Assembly (NCBI RefSeq): GCF_900104395.1
Contig: NZ_FMXX01000018.1
Source of the DNA: Fusobacterium_C necrophorum
GTDB taxonomy: Bacteria > Fusobacteriota > Fusobacteriia > Fusobacteriales > Fusobacteriaceae
Reading direction: 5' to 3' (one strand)
DNA: 49,953 bases
The number at the start of each line of letters is the position of its first letter. Within the stretch, counting starts at the first letter, position 1. The notes under the pieces are model-generated. The model had not been told where the DNA came from. It saw only the letters and a list, made by a program, of their open reading frames with translations, and searched no databases. Positions 32,760 through 43,133 of the stretch are shown one piece after another. Both the position numbers and the translations under genes were made by a program.

Positions 32760-33996
32760 TTGAGTTCTCCTTTTTATTTACTACCACTTTACCTTTCTTT
32801 ATTACATAATCTACCTCATTTACCCCTATTTTGTAAGCAATATTTTTATAACTATCTGATTTTCTTATTTGAATATCAGCATATTTACCTACTTCTAGTG
32901 ATCCAAAATCTTTATCCGCTCTAAGAGCCTTCGCTCCACCAAGTGTTGCTGCTCTTATCGCTTCTTTTTCAGTTAAACCATGATTTCTACAAGCCAAAGC
33001 TATTGAAATATCCATTGATTCTACCCAGTTTCCAGGATTTAAGTTTGTAGCAAGTGCTAGAGTTAGCCCTTTTTCTATCATTGGTTTTGGATTAAATGGT
33101 TTATGATGCTTTACACTGAAATCCGTTGTTGGAATTATTACTCCTACAACTCCTGCCTCTTTTAATGGAATCATATCTTCCTCTTTTAAATAATTTAGAT
33201 GTCCAATATTTGCTGCTTTTAATTCTGCTGCCACTCTTGCTCCACCGATTACTGAGTAACATTCACTATGCATTGTCGGTATCATTCCAAAATCTATCCC
33301 AGCTTTCAAAAGTTTATAGGAATCTGCGGCAGTATAATAACCATCATCACACCATATATCAGAAAACTGTGCTAAATTCTCTTCTTTAATTACTGGCATA
33401 ACTTCTTTTATCATAAAATCAATATAGTTTTCTTTTCCCATTTTCACATCATAAAAATGTGCTCCCAAATATGTAGAAAAAATTGTTTGTGGAGTTTTTT
33501 CTTGAAGTAAATTTATCAATCTTAACAGTCTTAACTCCGTTTCTTTGTCTATTCCATATCCAGATTTTATTTCTATTGTTGTAGTTCCACTCTTTAGCAT
33601 TCTATTTAATTTTTCCAAGGATGAGTCTATAAGTTCCCCATCTGATGAAATTCTTGTGGAATAAATAGAAGAATCTAACCCCACTCGTGGTAAAACTTTA
33701 GCAACTTCTTCCTTAGTCATTGTAAGAGAAGCCACATATTCATCAACTCTACTTTTTCCGAAAATAAGATGAGTATGACAATCTACATAACCTGGAAGAA
33801 CTACTTTATCAGCACAATCAATTTCTGTATAATTGTTATTTCCAATCTCTTTTAAAAGTTCATCTGTACTTCCTATTTTTTTAATTCTTTCCTCCTCTAT
33901 AAGCAAAGATGTATTATGCAATAAACCAATTAAATCTGATGAACTTTCCTTTATCGTTAAGAGTTCTCTACAATTTTTCAAAAGTATATAATTCAT
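32749..33996 (-). CDS. hutI: Imidazolonepropionase
   Basis: A 415-residue amidohydrolase that opens 4-imidazolone-5-propionate to N-formiminoglutamate. Metal-binding HxH in VDCHTHLIFG near residue 75, GTTTIEIKSGYGID near 138, MHSECYS near 240 (third His region), and NPGNWVESMD near 322. The C-terminal ADIQIRK and VNEVDYVIKKGKVV are the beta-sandwich return. It starts 12 bp after the antiporter-like gene and overlaps fchA. Confidence 0.95.
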   Translation of the reverse strand: MNYILLKNCRELLTIKESSSDLIGLLHNTSLLIEEERIKKIGSTDELLKEIGNNNYTEIDCADKVVLPGYVDCHTHLIFGKSRVDEYVASLTMTKEEVAKVLPRVGLDSSIYSTRISSDGELIDSSLEKLNRMLKSGTTTIEIKSGYGIDKETELRLLRLINLLQEKTPQTIFSTYLGAHFYDVKMGKENYIDFMIKEVMPVIKEENLAQFSDIWCDDGYYTAADSYKLLKAGIDFGMIPTMHSECYSVIGGARVAAELKAANIGHLNYLKEEDMIPLKEAGVVGVIIPTTDFSVKHHKPFNPKPMIEKGLTLALATNLNPGNWVESMDISIALACRNHGLTEKEAIRAATLGGAKALRADKDFGSLEVGKYADIQIRKSDSYKNIAYKIGVNEVDYVIKKGKVVVNKKENSNGL

Positions 33997-34008
33997 ATTT
34001 TCTCCTCA

Positions 34009-35313
34009 CTATATAAATAAAGGCCAAAGCACTCCCGCTATCATAAGTGGAATGTCAAAACAGATAAATTGTGGAATACAAGTATCCCAAATATGATCGT
34101 GTTGTCCATCTACATTGAGACCAGCTGTTGGCCCCAATGTTGTATCGGATGCTGGAGAACCGGCATCTCCAAGAGCTGCTGCAACTGCTACCATAAATAC
34201 TATTGCAGCCGGAGAAAAGCCTAGTTTTTGTGATAATGGAACATATATAGCTGCTATTACTGGAACTGTTCCAAAAGAGGTTCCTATTCCCATAGTTATT
34301 AAAAGCCCTAGTAGTATCATAGTAAATGCTCCTGCTATTTTAGAGCCTCCCAATAAATGAAAAGCGACTTCTACTAATTGTTCTATAGCTCCAGTTGATC
34401 TAATAACTGTTGCATATCCAGGAGCTATAAGCATTACAAATGCTATAAATCCCATAAGTCCAATTCCTCCATCAAATATTTCTTGTATTTCACTCCATTT
34501 TACTGTTTTAGTTACGACTATAAAGATTAAGGCTGCCAATGCTCCAAGCGGTAGTGAGCCTGTCATAAGTTGGACAACCAAAGCAATAATTCCTGCAACT
34601 AATGTCATCCAATGTTTCATTTCTATAACGATTTCTCTACCATCTTCTCTACTATTTTCTAAATCTTCTGACATTTTGTATTCTCTATTTTTTGAATAAT
34701 ACAGTAAACCAAATATCAACCCTATTGTCATAGCAATTCCTGCCATCCAAGTAGATCTCCAAATAAGAGACATATCCACATTAAGCCCTGCTTCATTTAC
34801 GGAATCTCTTATTATTCCTTGGAATATTGCCCCATAGGCTATCGGAATCGTAATATAGGGTGCTTTCAAACCATAACCAAAACATACAGCTAGCATCCTA
34901 CGATCCATTTTCATTTTATTCATTAATATTAAAAGAGGCGGTATCAATATTGGAATAAATGCAATATGTGTAGGAACAATTGTTCCTGATGCTACTGATA
35001 CTAAAATGATTATTATTGAGAGAGTGAATTTATTTCCTCTTACAATAGCTGAAATTTTTCTTGCTAAAATATCTGCTGCTCCTGTTTTATTAATCGTATA
35101 TGCAAGAGATCCCAGTAATATATAACTAAGTGCAGTATTGGCGTTTCCGCCCATTCCTCCAACAAAAGTTACCATTGTTTCTGATAGAGAACTTCCCCCT
35201 GCCAATCCTGCTGTCAATGCAGCTATTAAAAGAGCTCCTAATACAGGCAGTTTTAATAAACATAGAATGGAAAGAACGAATACCGATAGTACAATTGGAT
35301 TTAAAAGTATCAT
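34009..35313 (-). CDS. Na+/H+ antiporter-family transporter (NhaC-like), possible histidine/urocanate carrier
   Basis: A 434-residue membrane protein with about 11-12 hydrophobic segments. It matches the Na+/H+ antiporter-like family (COG2056 type), with the C-terminal signature GDAGSPASDTTLGPTAGLNVDGQHDHIWDT-type region near residue 385 and GIGTSFGTVPVIAAIY near 345. Members exchange Na+ with protons or organic solutes. Placed inside the hut operon between the two other hut enzymes, it may import histidine or export a product such as glutamate, but this is inference from position. The gene is 33 bp after the YjiH-like gene. Confidence 0.8.
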   Translation of the reverse strand: MILLNPIVLSVFVLSILCLLKLPVLGALLIAALTAGLAGGSSLSETMVTFVGGMGGNANTALSYILLGSLAYTINKTGAADILARKISAIVRGNKFTLSIIIILVSVASGTIVPTHIAFIPILIPPLLILMNKMKMDRRMLAVCFGYGLKAPYITIPIAYGAIFQGIIRDSVNEAGLNVDMSLIWRSTWMAGIAMTIGLIFGLLYYSKNREYKMSEDLENSREDGREIVIEMKHWMTLVAGIIALVVQLMTGSLPLGALAALIFIVVTKTVKWSEIQEIFDGGIGLMGFIAFVMLIAPGYATVIRSTGAIEQLVEVAFHLLGGSKIAGAFTMILLGLLITMGIGTSFGTVPVIAAIYVPLSQKLGFSPAAIVFMVAVAAALGDAGSPASDTTLGPTAGLNVDGQHDHIWDTCIPQFICFDIPLMIAGVLWPLFI

Positions 35314-35346
35314 ATTTTACCTCCTTATTAAACAATGTATTTTAAA

Positions 35347-36636
35347 CTAAAATAAAATTTTAACAATAAATACTGATAAAATTAAGGATAATAGAACTCT
35401 TTCGAACCATATTATTATCATATCTCTAACTTTAATAGGTATATCAGTTGCTAGGATACACGGAATGGAAGCTGAAAAAAATAAAATTTCGGATATACAT
35501 ATCACAGCAATAACAAATTTTGTTTGGAAGGTTTCTTCCATTGATATGATTGCAGACATATCAGCCAAAGTTATTGTTGATGCCTTTGCCATTAGGAAAG
35601 GAGAATCAAAACCTAAAATTGAAGTAATAGGATAAAATAAATATCCCATATAATCAAAAATTTTAGTATATTGAGCTAAAAGTAATGAAATTACTCCTAC
35701 TGACATTATAACTGCACCTATATTTATAGCTAGTCTTATTCCATCTTTTAAATTAGAGATTGTATTATTTATAACTGTTTCTGACTTCATAAAATTGTGA
35801 ATACTTTCTTCCCAAGCCTTTTTAAATATATTTCTTTTTTCTACATTCTTTGTTTCAACGAGGACATGATTACTATCAAAATATGTATTTGGCATTCTTG
35901 ACAGCGGATATAATCTCGCTGTAATTGCAGTTACGACAAATGTAACAACCAAACATACCCAAAAATAGATTGTCCAATATTCCATCAAACCTAAAGTATT
36001 CACCGTTATTATCATAAATGTTGCAGATACTGTTGAAAATCCTGTTGCAATAATTGCAGCTTCTCTAGCAGTATACTTATTTTCTCTATAAACTCTATTT
36101 GTCACTAATAATGCCAAAGAATAACTTCCTACAAAAGAGGTTACTGCATCAAGAGCTGATTTTCCAGGAGTTCTAAAAACAGGTTTCATTACTGGCTCCA
36201 TTAACACTCCTATTCCTTCCATCAAGCCATAAGAAATTAGAAATGCAAGAAAAATAGATCCCACTGGAACTATAAGAATCACTGGTATTACAACTTTCTC
36301 CAATACATAAGGAGCCATTGTATCCTGTATTATAAGTTGAGGTCCTATTTTAAATATACTCATTATAGTAAATATAAAACCACTGATATTGAATACAGTC
36401 ATTATCAGATTCATTTTAGATTTATTCCACGTTTTCGAATAAAAAGGCAGTATAAGTCCTACTGTGATAATTATTAAACCATAAACAGAACCTAAATATT
36501 TAATTTTAAGTATAGCTTTTACTAAATGGTCAATAGGAATTGTTTTTCTAACTCCAATTTTGATAGGAACAAAAAACATAAAAATTCCAATTAAACTATA
36601 TATAAAAAATAAAATAATTGCCTTTTTTTTATTCAA
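35347..36636 (-). CDS. YjiH/nucleoside-recognition family membrane protein
   Basis: About 429 residues and 9-11 membrane segments. It resembles the YjiH family (Gate/nucleoside-recognition fold): EGIGVLMEPVMKPVFRTPGKSALDAVTSFVGSYSLALLVTNRVY-type region near residue 170 and a matching TITLADMSAIIS near 370. Members are often encoded with amino-acid or nucleoside catabolic genes, including hut operons, and may be carriers. The start is uncertain: a TTG at 36636 lies 8 nt after GAGG, while a GTG at 36645 and a distal GTG at 36684 are alternatives. Its place between hutU and hutI suggests a role in histidine or urocanate movement. Confidence 0.75.
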   Translation of the reverse strand: MNKKKAIILFFIYSLIGIFMFFVPIKIGVRKTIPIDHLVKAILKIKYLGSVYGLIIITVGLILPFYSKTWNKSKMNLIMTVFNISGFIFTIMSIFKIGPQLIIQDTMAPYVLEKVVIPVILIVPVGSIFLAFLISYGLMEGIGVLMEPVMKPVFRTPGKSALDAVTSFVGSYSLALLVTNRVYRENKYTAREAAIIATGFSTVSATFMIITVNTLGLMEYWTIYFWVCLVVTFVVTAITARLYPLSRMPNTYFDSNHVLVETKNVEKRNIFKKAWEESIHNFMKSETVINNTISNLKDGIRLAINIGAVIMSVGVISLLLAQYTKIFDYMGYLFYPITSILGFDSPFLMAKASTITLADMSAIISMEETFQTKFVIAVICISEILFFSASIPCILATDIPIKVRDMIIIWFERVLLSLILSVFIVKILF

Positions 36637-36729
36637 TTCCCTCACCTCACTTATATATAGAAAATGTGATGTAAAATAGCCCACTATTCCACATCACATC
36701 AAACTATTCTTCAATTCTTAAGTATATTA

Positions 36730-38484
36730 TTATCTATACATACCCTTAGGTCCAAAGGTTACTTTTTCAGCAGCTTCCCACCATAAAGGAATCTTAATAG
36801 AATCGCTTGTAAACTTGCCTTTTCCATTCGCTACATCCTTTGCAGATTGATATCCAGATTGAGCATGACGAACAACTCCAATTCCAGAATCGACTGTTAA
36901 TGTTACCGCTAATCTCCGATCTGCTTCTTCTGTTCCATCTGCTATCATAGTTACTCCAGTATGAACTGCCTCACCCATTGAATAGTTTTGTTGGATAGCA
37001 ATTAAATCACAACCCCCTGCACAATTAAGAAGAGCATTCAAATATGGCCAGTCAGAAATATAATCTCCACCATCCGGCATGTTTTCTGATTCAAATGTAG
37101 GGTTAACAATTGACCCTGAATCTAAATTATCTCTTGAAAATGCAACGGTTCCTTTAATTCTTCCATCTTTAATCGCTTGATTAATAGCAAGTCCGAATCT
37201 TTTTCTTTCTCCAAATCCCATATAGCAAACTCTTGCTGGCATTCCTTCAATTGGTAAATTTTTTCTTGCCAATGTAATCCATCTTTCTACTAGTTTATCT
37301 CCTTTACAAATTTCCAATGCAATGTCGTCAGATACTTTTAAATCTTCGGGATCTCTGGATAAACAAGTCCATCTGAATGGTCCTCTTCCTTCACAAAATA
37401 AAGGTCTAATATATTCAGATACAAATCCATTAATTTTCATAGCTTCAGCTCTAGGGAAACCAGCATCCATACATTCTTTTCTAATAGAAGTCCCATATTC
37501 AAAAACTTCGACTCCTTCTGCTTTTAATGCAACCATAGCTGCCAATTGTCTTTTCATTGTAGTTCTTGCTAATTCTAAATACTTTTCTCTATCTTCAATT
37601 CTTAATTGATCTGCCTCTTCTGGAGTATATCCATCTGGAATATATGAAATAGGATCGTGACATGGACACATTTCTGAACAAATATCAGGTCTAAATTTGC
37701 TAGCTAATACTTTTTCATAAATATCTGCTGCGTTTCCTACAATTCCAACAGAAATAGGTTTTTTATTTTTTGCATTTTCAGTAGCAATTTCAATAGCTTC
37801 TTCCAGGGAATCCGCAATTAAATCAAGATAATCTTTTTCAATTCTTTTTTCTAAAGTTTTTCTATTTGCATCTACTACAATACATACTCCGCCATGCATT
37901 TTCATGGCCCAAGTTTGATTTGCTCCCATCCCTCCTGCTCCGGCAGTCATATAAATTTTACCAGTTAAATCATCCTTAAATCTCTTCATTGCAATTGCTG
38001 ATAAAGTTTCAAATGTCCCTTCAATAACACCTTGCGTTCCAATATATTCCCAAGGAGCTGCTGTGTATTGAGCAAAAATTGTAAGGTTTTTATCTTGTAA
38101 ATCATAAAATCTTTCCCAAGTAGCTCTCATAATATTAGTTGTTGCCATAACGACTACTGGAGCTTCTTTATGAGTCTTAAAAATTGCTACTGGCATTCCT
38201 GATTGCACTACCAAGGTTTCGTCATCTTCTAAATTTTTTAACGAATCAACAATTGCCCAATATGACTCCCAGTTTCTTGCACATTTTCCATTTCCACCAT
38301 AGATAACTAATAATTCAGGAATTTCAGCATTTTCCATATTGAATTCCAACATTCTAAGAATAGTCTCTTGTCTCCATCCTTTACATCTTAGAGTATCTGT
38401 GTCTTTAAGACCTCCACCTTGAGCCTTTACTTCATAAAGAATTTCCAGATTTTCTCTGTAATATAATCCTTTTTCACCGTTCAT
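36730..38484 (-). CDS. hutU: Urocanate hydratase, divergent subfamily
   Basis: A 584-residue urocanase that hydrates urocanate to imidazolonepropionate using NAD+ as electrophile. Present: ATTNIMRATWERFYDL, a dinucleotide loop GAGGMGANQTWA near residue 185, ARVCYMGFGERKRFGLA near 420 (the conserved Cys before the G-G motif), and DNLDSGSIVNPTFES near 455 followed by SDWPYLNALLN. The usual His/Gly-rich HHGGG-V-GMG-QH segment after it is replaced by IQQNYSMGEAVHTG. The ATG at 38484 lies 8 nt after AAGGAGG; an ATG seven codons upstream overlaps that site. First gene of the hut operon with a SARP-like promoter. Confidence 0.9.
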   Translation of the reverse strand: MNGEKGLYYRENLEILYEVKAQGGGLKDTDTLRCKGWRQETILRMLEFNMENAEIPELLVIYGGNGKCARNWESYWAIVDSLKNLEDDETLVVQSGMPVAIFKTHKEAPVVVMATTNIMRATWERFYDLQDKNLTIFAQYTAAPWEYIGTQGVIEGTFETLSAIAMKRFKDDLTGKIYMTAGAGGMGANQTWAMKMHGGVCIVVDANRKTLEKRIEKDYLDLIADSLEEAIEIATENAKNKKPISVGIVGNAADIYEKVLASKFRPDICSEMCPCHDPISYIPDGYTPEEADQLRIEDREKYLELARTTMKRQLAAMVALKAEGVEVFEYGTSIRKECMDAGFPRAEAMKINGFVSEYIRPLFCEGRGPFRWTCLSRDPEDLKVSDDIALEICKGDKLVERWITLARKNLPIEGMPARVCYMGFGERKRFGLAINQAIKDGRIKGTVAFSRDNLDSGSIVNPTFESENMPDGGDYISDWPYLNALLNCAGGCDLIAIQQNYSMGEAVHTGVTMIADGTEEADRRLAVTLTVDSGIGVVRHAQSGYQSAKDVANGKGKFTSDSIKIPLWWEAAEKVTFGPKGMYR

Positions 38485-38545
38485 ATTTACTACCTCCTTA
38501 GACATTTGCTATTTGAAATATTTTATGTTTCTTTTTTATACCGTA

Positions 38546-38578
38546 ATTATATATATGGAGCGTTAACATAACGTTTAA
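38546..38578 (-). promoter_or_regulatory. Activator-type promoter of the hut operon with two 11-bp-spaced heptamers
   Basis: On the minus strand: heptamer TTAAACG (38572-38578), 4 nt, heptamer GTTAACG (38561-38567), exactly 9 nt, then -10 TATAAT (38546-38551). There is no TTGACA-like -35. The 11-bp period and 8-9 bp distance to the -10 match the arrangement described for Streptomyces SARP activators. The promoter of the regulator's own operon has the same spacing. Confidence 0.65.
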
Positions 38579-38617
38579 AATTAAATTATTTTATAATTTT
38601 TACTTTTTATTTTAAAT

Positions 38618-38649
38618 AAAAAAATGCACCTTATTTAGTCCATTTTTTT
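38618..38649 (-). terminator. Weak terminator after the mutL gene
   Basis: AAAAAATG/CATTTTTT stem with T-run on the minus strand, 30 bp after the mutL stop. AT-rich and therefore uncertain, but well placed between the mutL operon and the hutU promoter. Confidence 0.35.
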
Positions 38650-38678
38650 AATTTAATCTATCATTCGCCTTGTTAAAT

Positions 38679-40058
38679 TTATCCTATATTTTTTAATGTA
38701 TTCGTTAATATTTCAAAAGCAAGATCAGGATTTTTCATACTCAATATTCCCATAGAAGACATAATATATTTTTCATCTATAAAAAATCTGGGATTTCGAG
38801 GTAATAAATCCATCTTTTCTTTACTGATACATTCTTTTAATATTTCGTAAGGATGTTTGCCATTTGTAAGTACACCACCAGTACCAATTATATACTTTAT
38901 TTTTCTCAAATCTTTTCCGGATTGTAATAAAACTTTCCTTCCATTAATATAACTAGAACGCAATTTACCTACATGTCTTTGACTGGAAAAAAGAACACAA
39001 TTTTTCGCCATAATCTCATCAAATTGGATCTCTTCTTCTTCATCGAATATAATAGTTGTGTTTTGATGTCTTATTTCACATTTTTCTTTAATATGTTTCA
39101 AATCTCCTTTATATTTCATAAAATTTTCTTCTCCTATATTCTCATATAAACTAATAGCAGAATATCTCATACCCAGATCTCCCTCAACTGTTCTTTTTAT
39201 ATATGGATCTATTAAACCTTCTAATAGCAAATTACAATCTTTATGAGGATCCGATATCGTATGAACATCTGTTGTTGCCCCTCCAATATCTATTACCATC
39301 ACATCTCCCCAGCCTTGATATTTTTCCGTTCCCTCTGCTAATAATTTAGCTGATTTCAATACAGCACTTGGAGTAGGCATTAAAATTTTATGAATTTCTT
39401 TTTCCACTTCTTCCATTCCTTTTGCATGAATAATTTGTTTCATAAAAATTTTTCGAATTACTTCTCTTGCAGGCTCAGGATTTATCATATTGACATCGGG
39501 CATTATATTTTCTGTCACTTGAAATTCTTTTTTTGAGTTTAAAAATATTTCAGATATTTCCTTATTTACTCCACTATTTCCAGCAACAACAATTGGAATT
39601 TTTCTATCTAATTTTGTTAACATCATAGCATTATGAAGAATATATTTTGTATTGCCATTTTCTGCTCCTCCTGTTAATAAAATGATATCTGGTCTTAAAC
39701 TTGATATTTCTAAAAGATCTTTTTCCTTTAAAAAATAGCTATAACTTTTTAATAATCTAGCCCCTGCTCCTAAAATGGATTTTTTTGCTGCCTCTACTGT
39801 ATAATTGGGAGTGATACCAATTGCTACCATTTTTAACCCTCCTGCAGCAGATGAACATGCCAAGATATCTAAGATATTAATTTGACTAAAATCTATTTTT
39901 TCTTTCATTTTTTTTAATGCATTTTCATATCCAATTTTTATATTAGTATCCACTGTTGTATTCGCATTTGTTGTCGCCAATAAACATCTATTATCTGCAT
40001 CTATAAGCGTTAATTTTGTATAAGTACTACCAAAATCAATAAGAATGTAAGCATTCAT
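38679..40058 (-). CDS. glmL: Glutamate mutase reactivase / ASKHA ATPase (GlmL/MutL-like)
   Basis: A 459-residue actin-fold ATPase. Phosphate-1 loop YILIDFGSTYTKLTLID at residues 4-20, LLTGGAENGNT near 158, DVMVIDIGGATTDVHTI near 252 (phosphate-2), and adenosine-region IGTGGVLTNG near 398. GlmL proteins restore B12-dependent glutamate mutase, which starts the methylaspartate route of glutamate fermentation. The mutase genes glmS and glmE are not in the window. The gene is third in an operon with an unknown protein and the BTAD regulator (13 bp gap). Because histidine yields glutamate, a link to the downstream hut operon is sensible. An added regulatory role is possible. Confidence 0.85.
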   Translation of the reverse strand: MNAYILIDFGSTYTKLTLIDADNRCLLATTNANTTVDTNIKIGYENALKKMKEKIDFSQINILDILACSSAAGGLKMVAIGITPNYTVEAAKKSILGAGARLLKSYSYFLKEKDLLEISSLRPDIILLTGGAENGNTKYILHNAMMLTKLDRKIPIVVAGNSGVNKEISEIFLNSKKEFQVTENIMPDVNMINPEPAREVIRKIFMKQIIHAKGMEEVEKEIHKILMPTPSAVLKSAKLLAEGTEKYQGWGDVMVIDIGGATTDVHTISDPHKDCNLLLEGLIDPYIKRTVEGDLGMRYSAISLYENIGEENFMKYKGDLKHIKEKCEIRHQNTTIIFDEEEEIQFDEIMAKNCVLFSSQRHVGKLRSSYINGRKVLLQSGKDLRKIKYIIGTGGVLTNGKHPYEILKECISKEKMDLLPRNPRFFIDEKYIMSSMGILSMKNPDLAFEILTNTLKNIG

Positions 40059-40071
40059 AGTTTCTCCTTTT

Positions 40072-43000
40072 TTAATCTATAAAATTCTCTCTTAAATATT
40101 TTATCTCTGCTTGATCCCTCACATAGTCCAGATATTTTATAGCATTATAATAATAAGATTTTGAGTTTTCTGTCAGAAATTCTTTTATTTTTTGCGAATT
40201 AGGATCTACCTCATTTTTTATTTTATCTGATATAATTGCCTCTACGAAATAAATAATGCCGATATCTCTTGAATTATTAATAATATTTCTTTCCGAAATA
40301 GCATCTTTTAAATATTGAAGAGAAGTCAAGTAATCTCTTTCTATAAAATAAATCAGAGAAAGAAAAGAATCTAAAACAGCGACTCTCCAATAAGAATCGA
40401 ACTTCATAACAATTTCTTCCGCTAATAAAAAGTATTTTTTCATTTCTATATAATTTCCTATTAAAAAATTGGTTTTTCCTGCATTAATATAAAAAATAGA
40501 TAAGCAGGTCGCTTCACTTTTTTTGCATAAATCAATAGCACTATTAAAATATTCTAAGGCATCATGATACCGTCCTTCTGATTTTCGAATTTCTCCAATA
40601 TAATTATAATTTGCTGCAATACTAATTGAATTTTTACTTTCTATTTTTTCTAAGGCTAAGAAAATAGAAATTGATTTATTAAATAACGCTTCTGCCGATT
40701 TCGTTTCTCCAATCATTAAATAATAAACCCCGTATAATCGGTAAAATACTCCCATATCAGAAATTTTATTAGAAATTTTTGCAACTTTAATTCCTTTTAT
40801 AATATTATGTAACATGATTTTAGAGTTGTTGATTTGAATTCCATAAATAATCATTTGCTTATATCCGGCTATTTCCATATTTTGTTCTTGACTCTCTCGA
40901 GAATAACGAATCACTCTATTTATAACACTTACTCCTTCTGAATAACTGCCAATTCTTACTAAATACCTTCCTTTACAATATAAAAATAAAAGTTCTATAC
41001 TCATAATATCCTTTATATTTTGCTCTTTCTTCTTGGAATTTTTAATATATAGTAAAGTTTTTTCTATTTCATAAATCCAATTTAAAACTTTTTCATTTGT
41101 TATTTGTAGTTTTACTTGTTTTGTTAAATCATAATCATCTAAATTGGGATAAATTTCATGATTGAAATTTAAATAATAATTTAATATATGAACATCGTAC
41201 TTCAATGTTTCTATTTCTTCTTTTGCCTCTTTATAATGATATCTAAGTTTATTGTAAATAGTGATGTCTTTTGTATTGTTTGAAAGTTCTATTTTTAAAA
41301 TTTTAGCAATCTCTTTATTTAAGATTTGCTTAGAAGATTCACTTAACTTGCTATAAATATAATCTTTAAAAGCTGAATAAGTGAATCTAAGAATAATTCC
41401 GGTATCTTCTTTTTTTTCTTCAATAATATTTAATCTGGATAATAAATTTATGCTCTTTAAAATATCAAATGCCTTGACATCTAAAATTTTTAATAACAGA
41501 TCTAAAGATACATCTCCATAAAATGCTGAAATCATTCTTAAAATATTTAATTCCTGCTCTTCCAAATTGGAAAATTTTTCATCTAAAATATTGTACATTT
41601 TTGAACTAATATTTTGATTTTTTTCATTATTTTTAAAAAGTTCAATGTATTCTCTTAAAAAAAATGCATTTCCTTTTGATTTTTTATAAATTTCTTCAAT
41701 CCCTTCCTCGGTAATTTTATCTCCTAATATCTTCTTTGTAATAATTTCTACTTCACGTCTATCAAAACGTTTTAATTCAACAATCGATATTTTTTCCAAA
41801 TCTTTTAATGGTAAAAAAATATTTTCTATATTTTTTCCCATTTCATTTGATTCTGTTAAAAAAAATAGAACTCGATTGTTAGAATTTAATATTAATCGTA
41901 TTAGTAAATTTATACTTGCTAAGTCTGCCCATTGAATATCTTCAAATATAATAATCATCTTCTTTGCAAAACTCAATAATTCAAAAGCATTTGAAAGAGT
42001 ACTGTAAATTAAATCCATATTAAAGTTTTCTTTTGTTTCAACAATAGCCACAGATGGTTGAATCGAACTCACACTATCAAAAAATATATTTTTTAAAAGT
42101 TGATCCCATAAATAGGGTCTTTTAATATTATTTTTTTGAAAATCATTTTCTAAAAGCTTTATAATTTTCGTCCATGGAGAAAAAGAAAATCTTTCTTCAA
42201 TTTTATAACAAAAAACTTCATAGAAAATAAATTTTTCATTATTTTTTTCGATAATATGATTTTTTAAGATCGTTTTTCCTACACCGGATTCTCCTGTAAC
42301 AAAAACTGATTTTATAGCTCTCTCTTTTTGGAAATCATCTAAATTTTTTTGTATTATACTATATTCATATTCACGAGAGTAATATTCAAATGCAACTTTA
42401 TCTTTATCATTATTTTTATTTCTGTTTATAAATTTAATTGACTCATTATAAATGTTTTCAATTTCTTTTGAAGGATTTATTCCTAATTCTTCATTCATAA
42501 GCTTATGTAAGTGATGATATTCATTGATAACTTTATCATATCTATTGTTAATCTTGTAAAATTTCATTAAATATGTGTAAGCTGTCTCATTAAAATTATC
42601 TATTGATAACAATTTACTAATTAAAGATTCTATATTCTTATTTTTGTTTTCAAACATATCTTTAATTTTCTTTTCAGAATTTTTTATAAAACTTTCTCTA
42701 TAAAAAGAATTTAATTCTGTACACCAATAATCAAATTCTATCGCATCTTTTATATAAAATCCTTTTAAGAAATCTTCAGTATATAAATCTAAATTTTTAT
42801 AGGGATCTTGTTCAAATTTCTTTACATCAATATCAATATTGATTTCTTCATTTAAAACAAGAATAGATTTATTAGGAGACAATATAATGTCTGATTTAAA
42901 AGTTTTTCTAATTTTATGTAAAGCGTTTCTCAAGCTAATTTTTGCATTTTCTTCAGTAGATTCGGCCCAAAACATTCCAGCTACTTCATCACGACTCACA

Positions 43001-43119
43001 ATTTTTTTCATTAAAATATAGTAAAGAAAAGCCGTTAACTTCCCTGACGGGATATGTATATCTTTTTCATCTTCCCTAATTTTAGGATATCCAAAAAACT
43101 TACAAATTATATTATGCAT
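40072..43119 (-). CDS. BTAD/SARP-type transcriptional regulator with AAA and TPR domains
   Basis: A 1015-residue protein. Residues about 1-100 form an OmpR/SARP-like winged helix (GMFWAESTEENAKISLRNALHKIRK); about 105-240 a BTAD domain (FLKGFYIKDAIEFDYWC; KINNRYDKVINEYHHLHKLMNEELGINPSKEI); about 250-500 an AAA/STAND-like ATPase with Walker A VTGESGVGKTILK near 285 and a Walker B-like MIIIFEDIQWAD near 395; the rest is TPR-rich helical sequence to the end. This is the AfsR/MalT-like signal-integrating layout: the AAA-TPR part senses a ligand and the head binds direct repeats. It is unusually AT-rich. Gaps of 13-14 bp to both neighbours make one operon. Two matching promoters in the window suggest it activates hutU and itself. 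Confidence 0.85.
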   Translation of the reverse strand: MHNIICKFFGYPKIREDEKDIHIPSGKLTAFLYYILMKKIVSRDEVAGMFWAESTEENAKISLRNALHKIRKTFKSDIILSPNKSILVLNEEINIDIDVKKFEQDPYKNLDLYTEDFLKGFYIKDAIEFDYWCTELNSFYRESFIKNSEKKIKDMFENKNKNIESLISKLLSIDNFNETAYTYLMKFYKINNRYDKVINEYHHLHKLMNEELGINPSKEIENIYNESIKFINRNKNNDKDKVAFEYYSREYEYSIIQKNLDDFQKERAIKSVFVTGESGVGKTILKNHIIEKNNEKFIFYEVFCYKIEERFSFSPWTKIIKLLENDFQKNNIKRPYLWDQLLKNIFFDSVSSIQPSVAIVETKENFNMDLIYSTLSNAFELLSFAKKMIIIFEDIQWADLASINLLIRLILNSNNRVLFFLTESNEMGKNIENIFLPLKDLEKISIVELKRFDRREVEIITKKILGDKITEEGIEEIYKKSKGNAFFLREYIELFKNNEKNQNISSKMYNILDEKFSNLEEQELNILRMISAFYGDVSLDLLLKILDVKAFDILKSINLLSRLNIIEEKKEDTGIILRFTYSAFKDYIYSKLSESSKQILNKEIAKILKIELSNNTKDITIYNKLRYHYKEAKEEIETLKYDVHILNYYLNFNHEIYPNLDDYDLTKQVKLQITNEKVLNWIYEIEKTLLYIKNSKKKEQNIKDIMSIELLFLYCKGRYLVRIGSYSEGVSVINRVIRYSRESQEQNMEIAGYKQMIIYGIQINNSKIMLHNIIKGIKVAKISNKISDMGVFYRLYGVYYLMIGETKSAEALFNKSISIFLALEKIESKNSISIAANYNYIGEIRKSEGRYHDALEYFNSAIDLCKKSEATCLSIFYINAGKTNFLIGNYIEMKKYFLLAEEIVMKFDSYWRVAVLDSFLSLIYFIERDYLTSLQYLKDAISERNIINNSRDIGIIYFVEAIISDKIKNEVDPNSQKIKEFLTENSKSYYYNAIKYLDYVRDQAEIKYLRENFID

Positions 43120-43133
43120 ATAGCCTCCTAATT

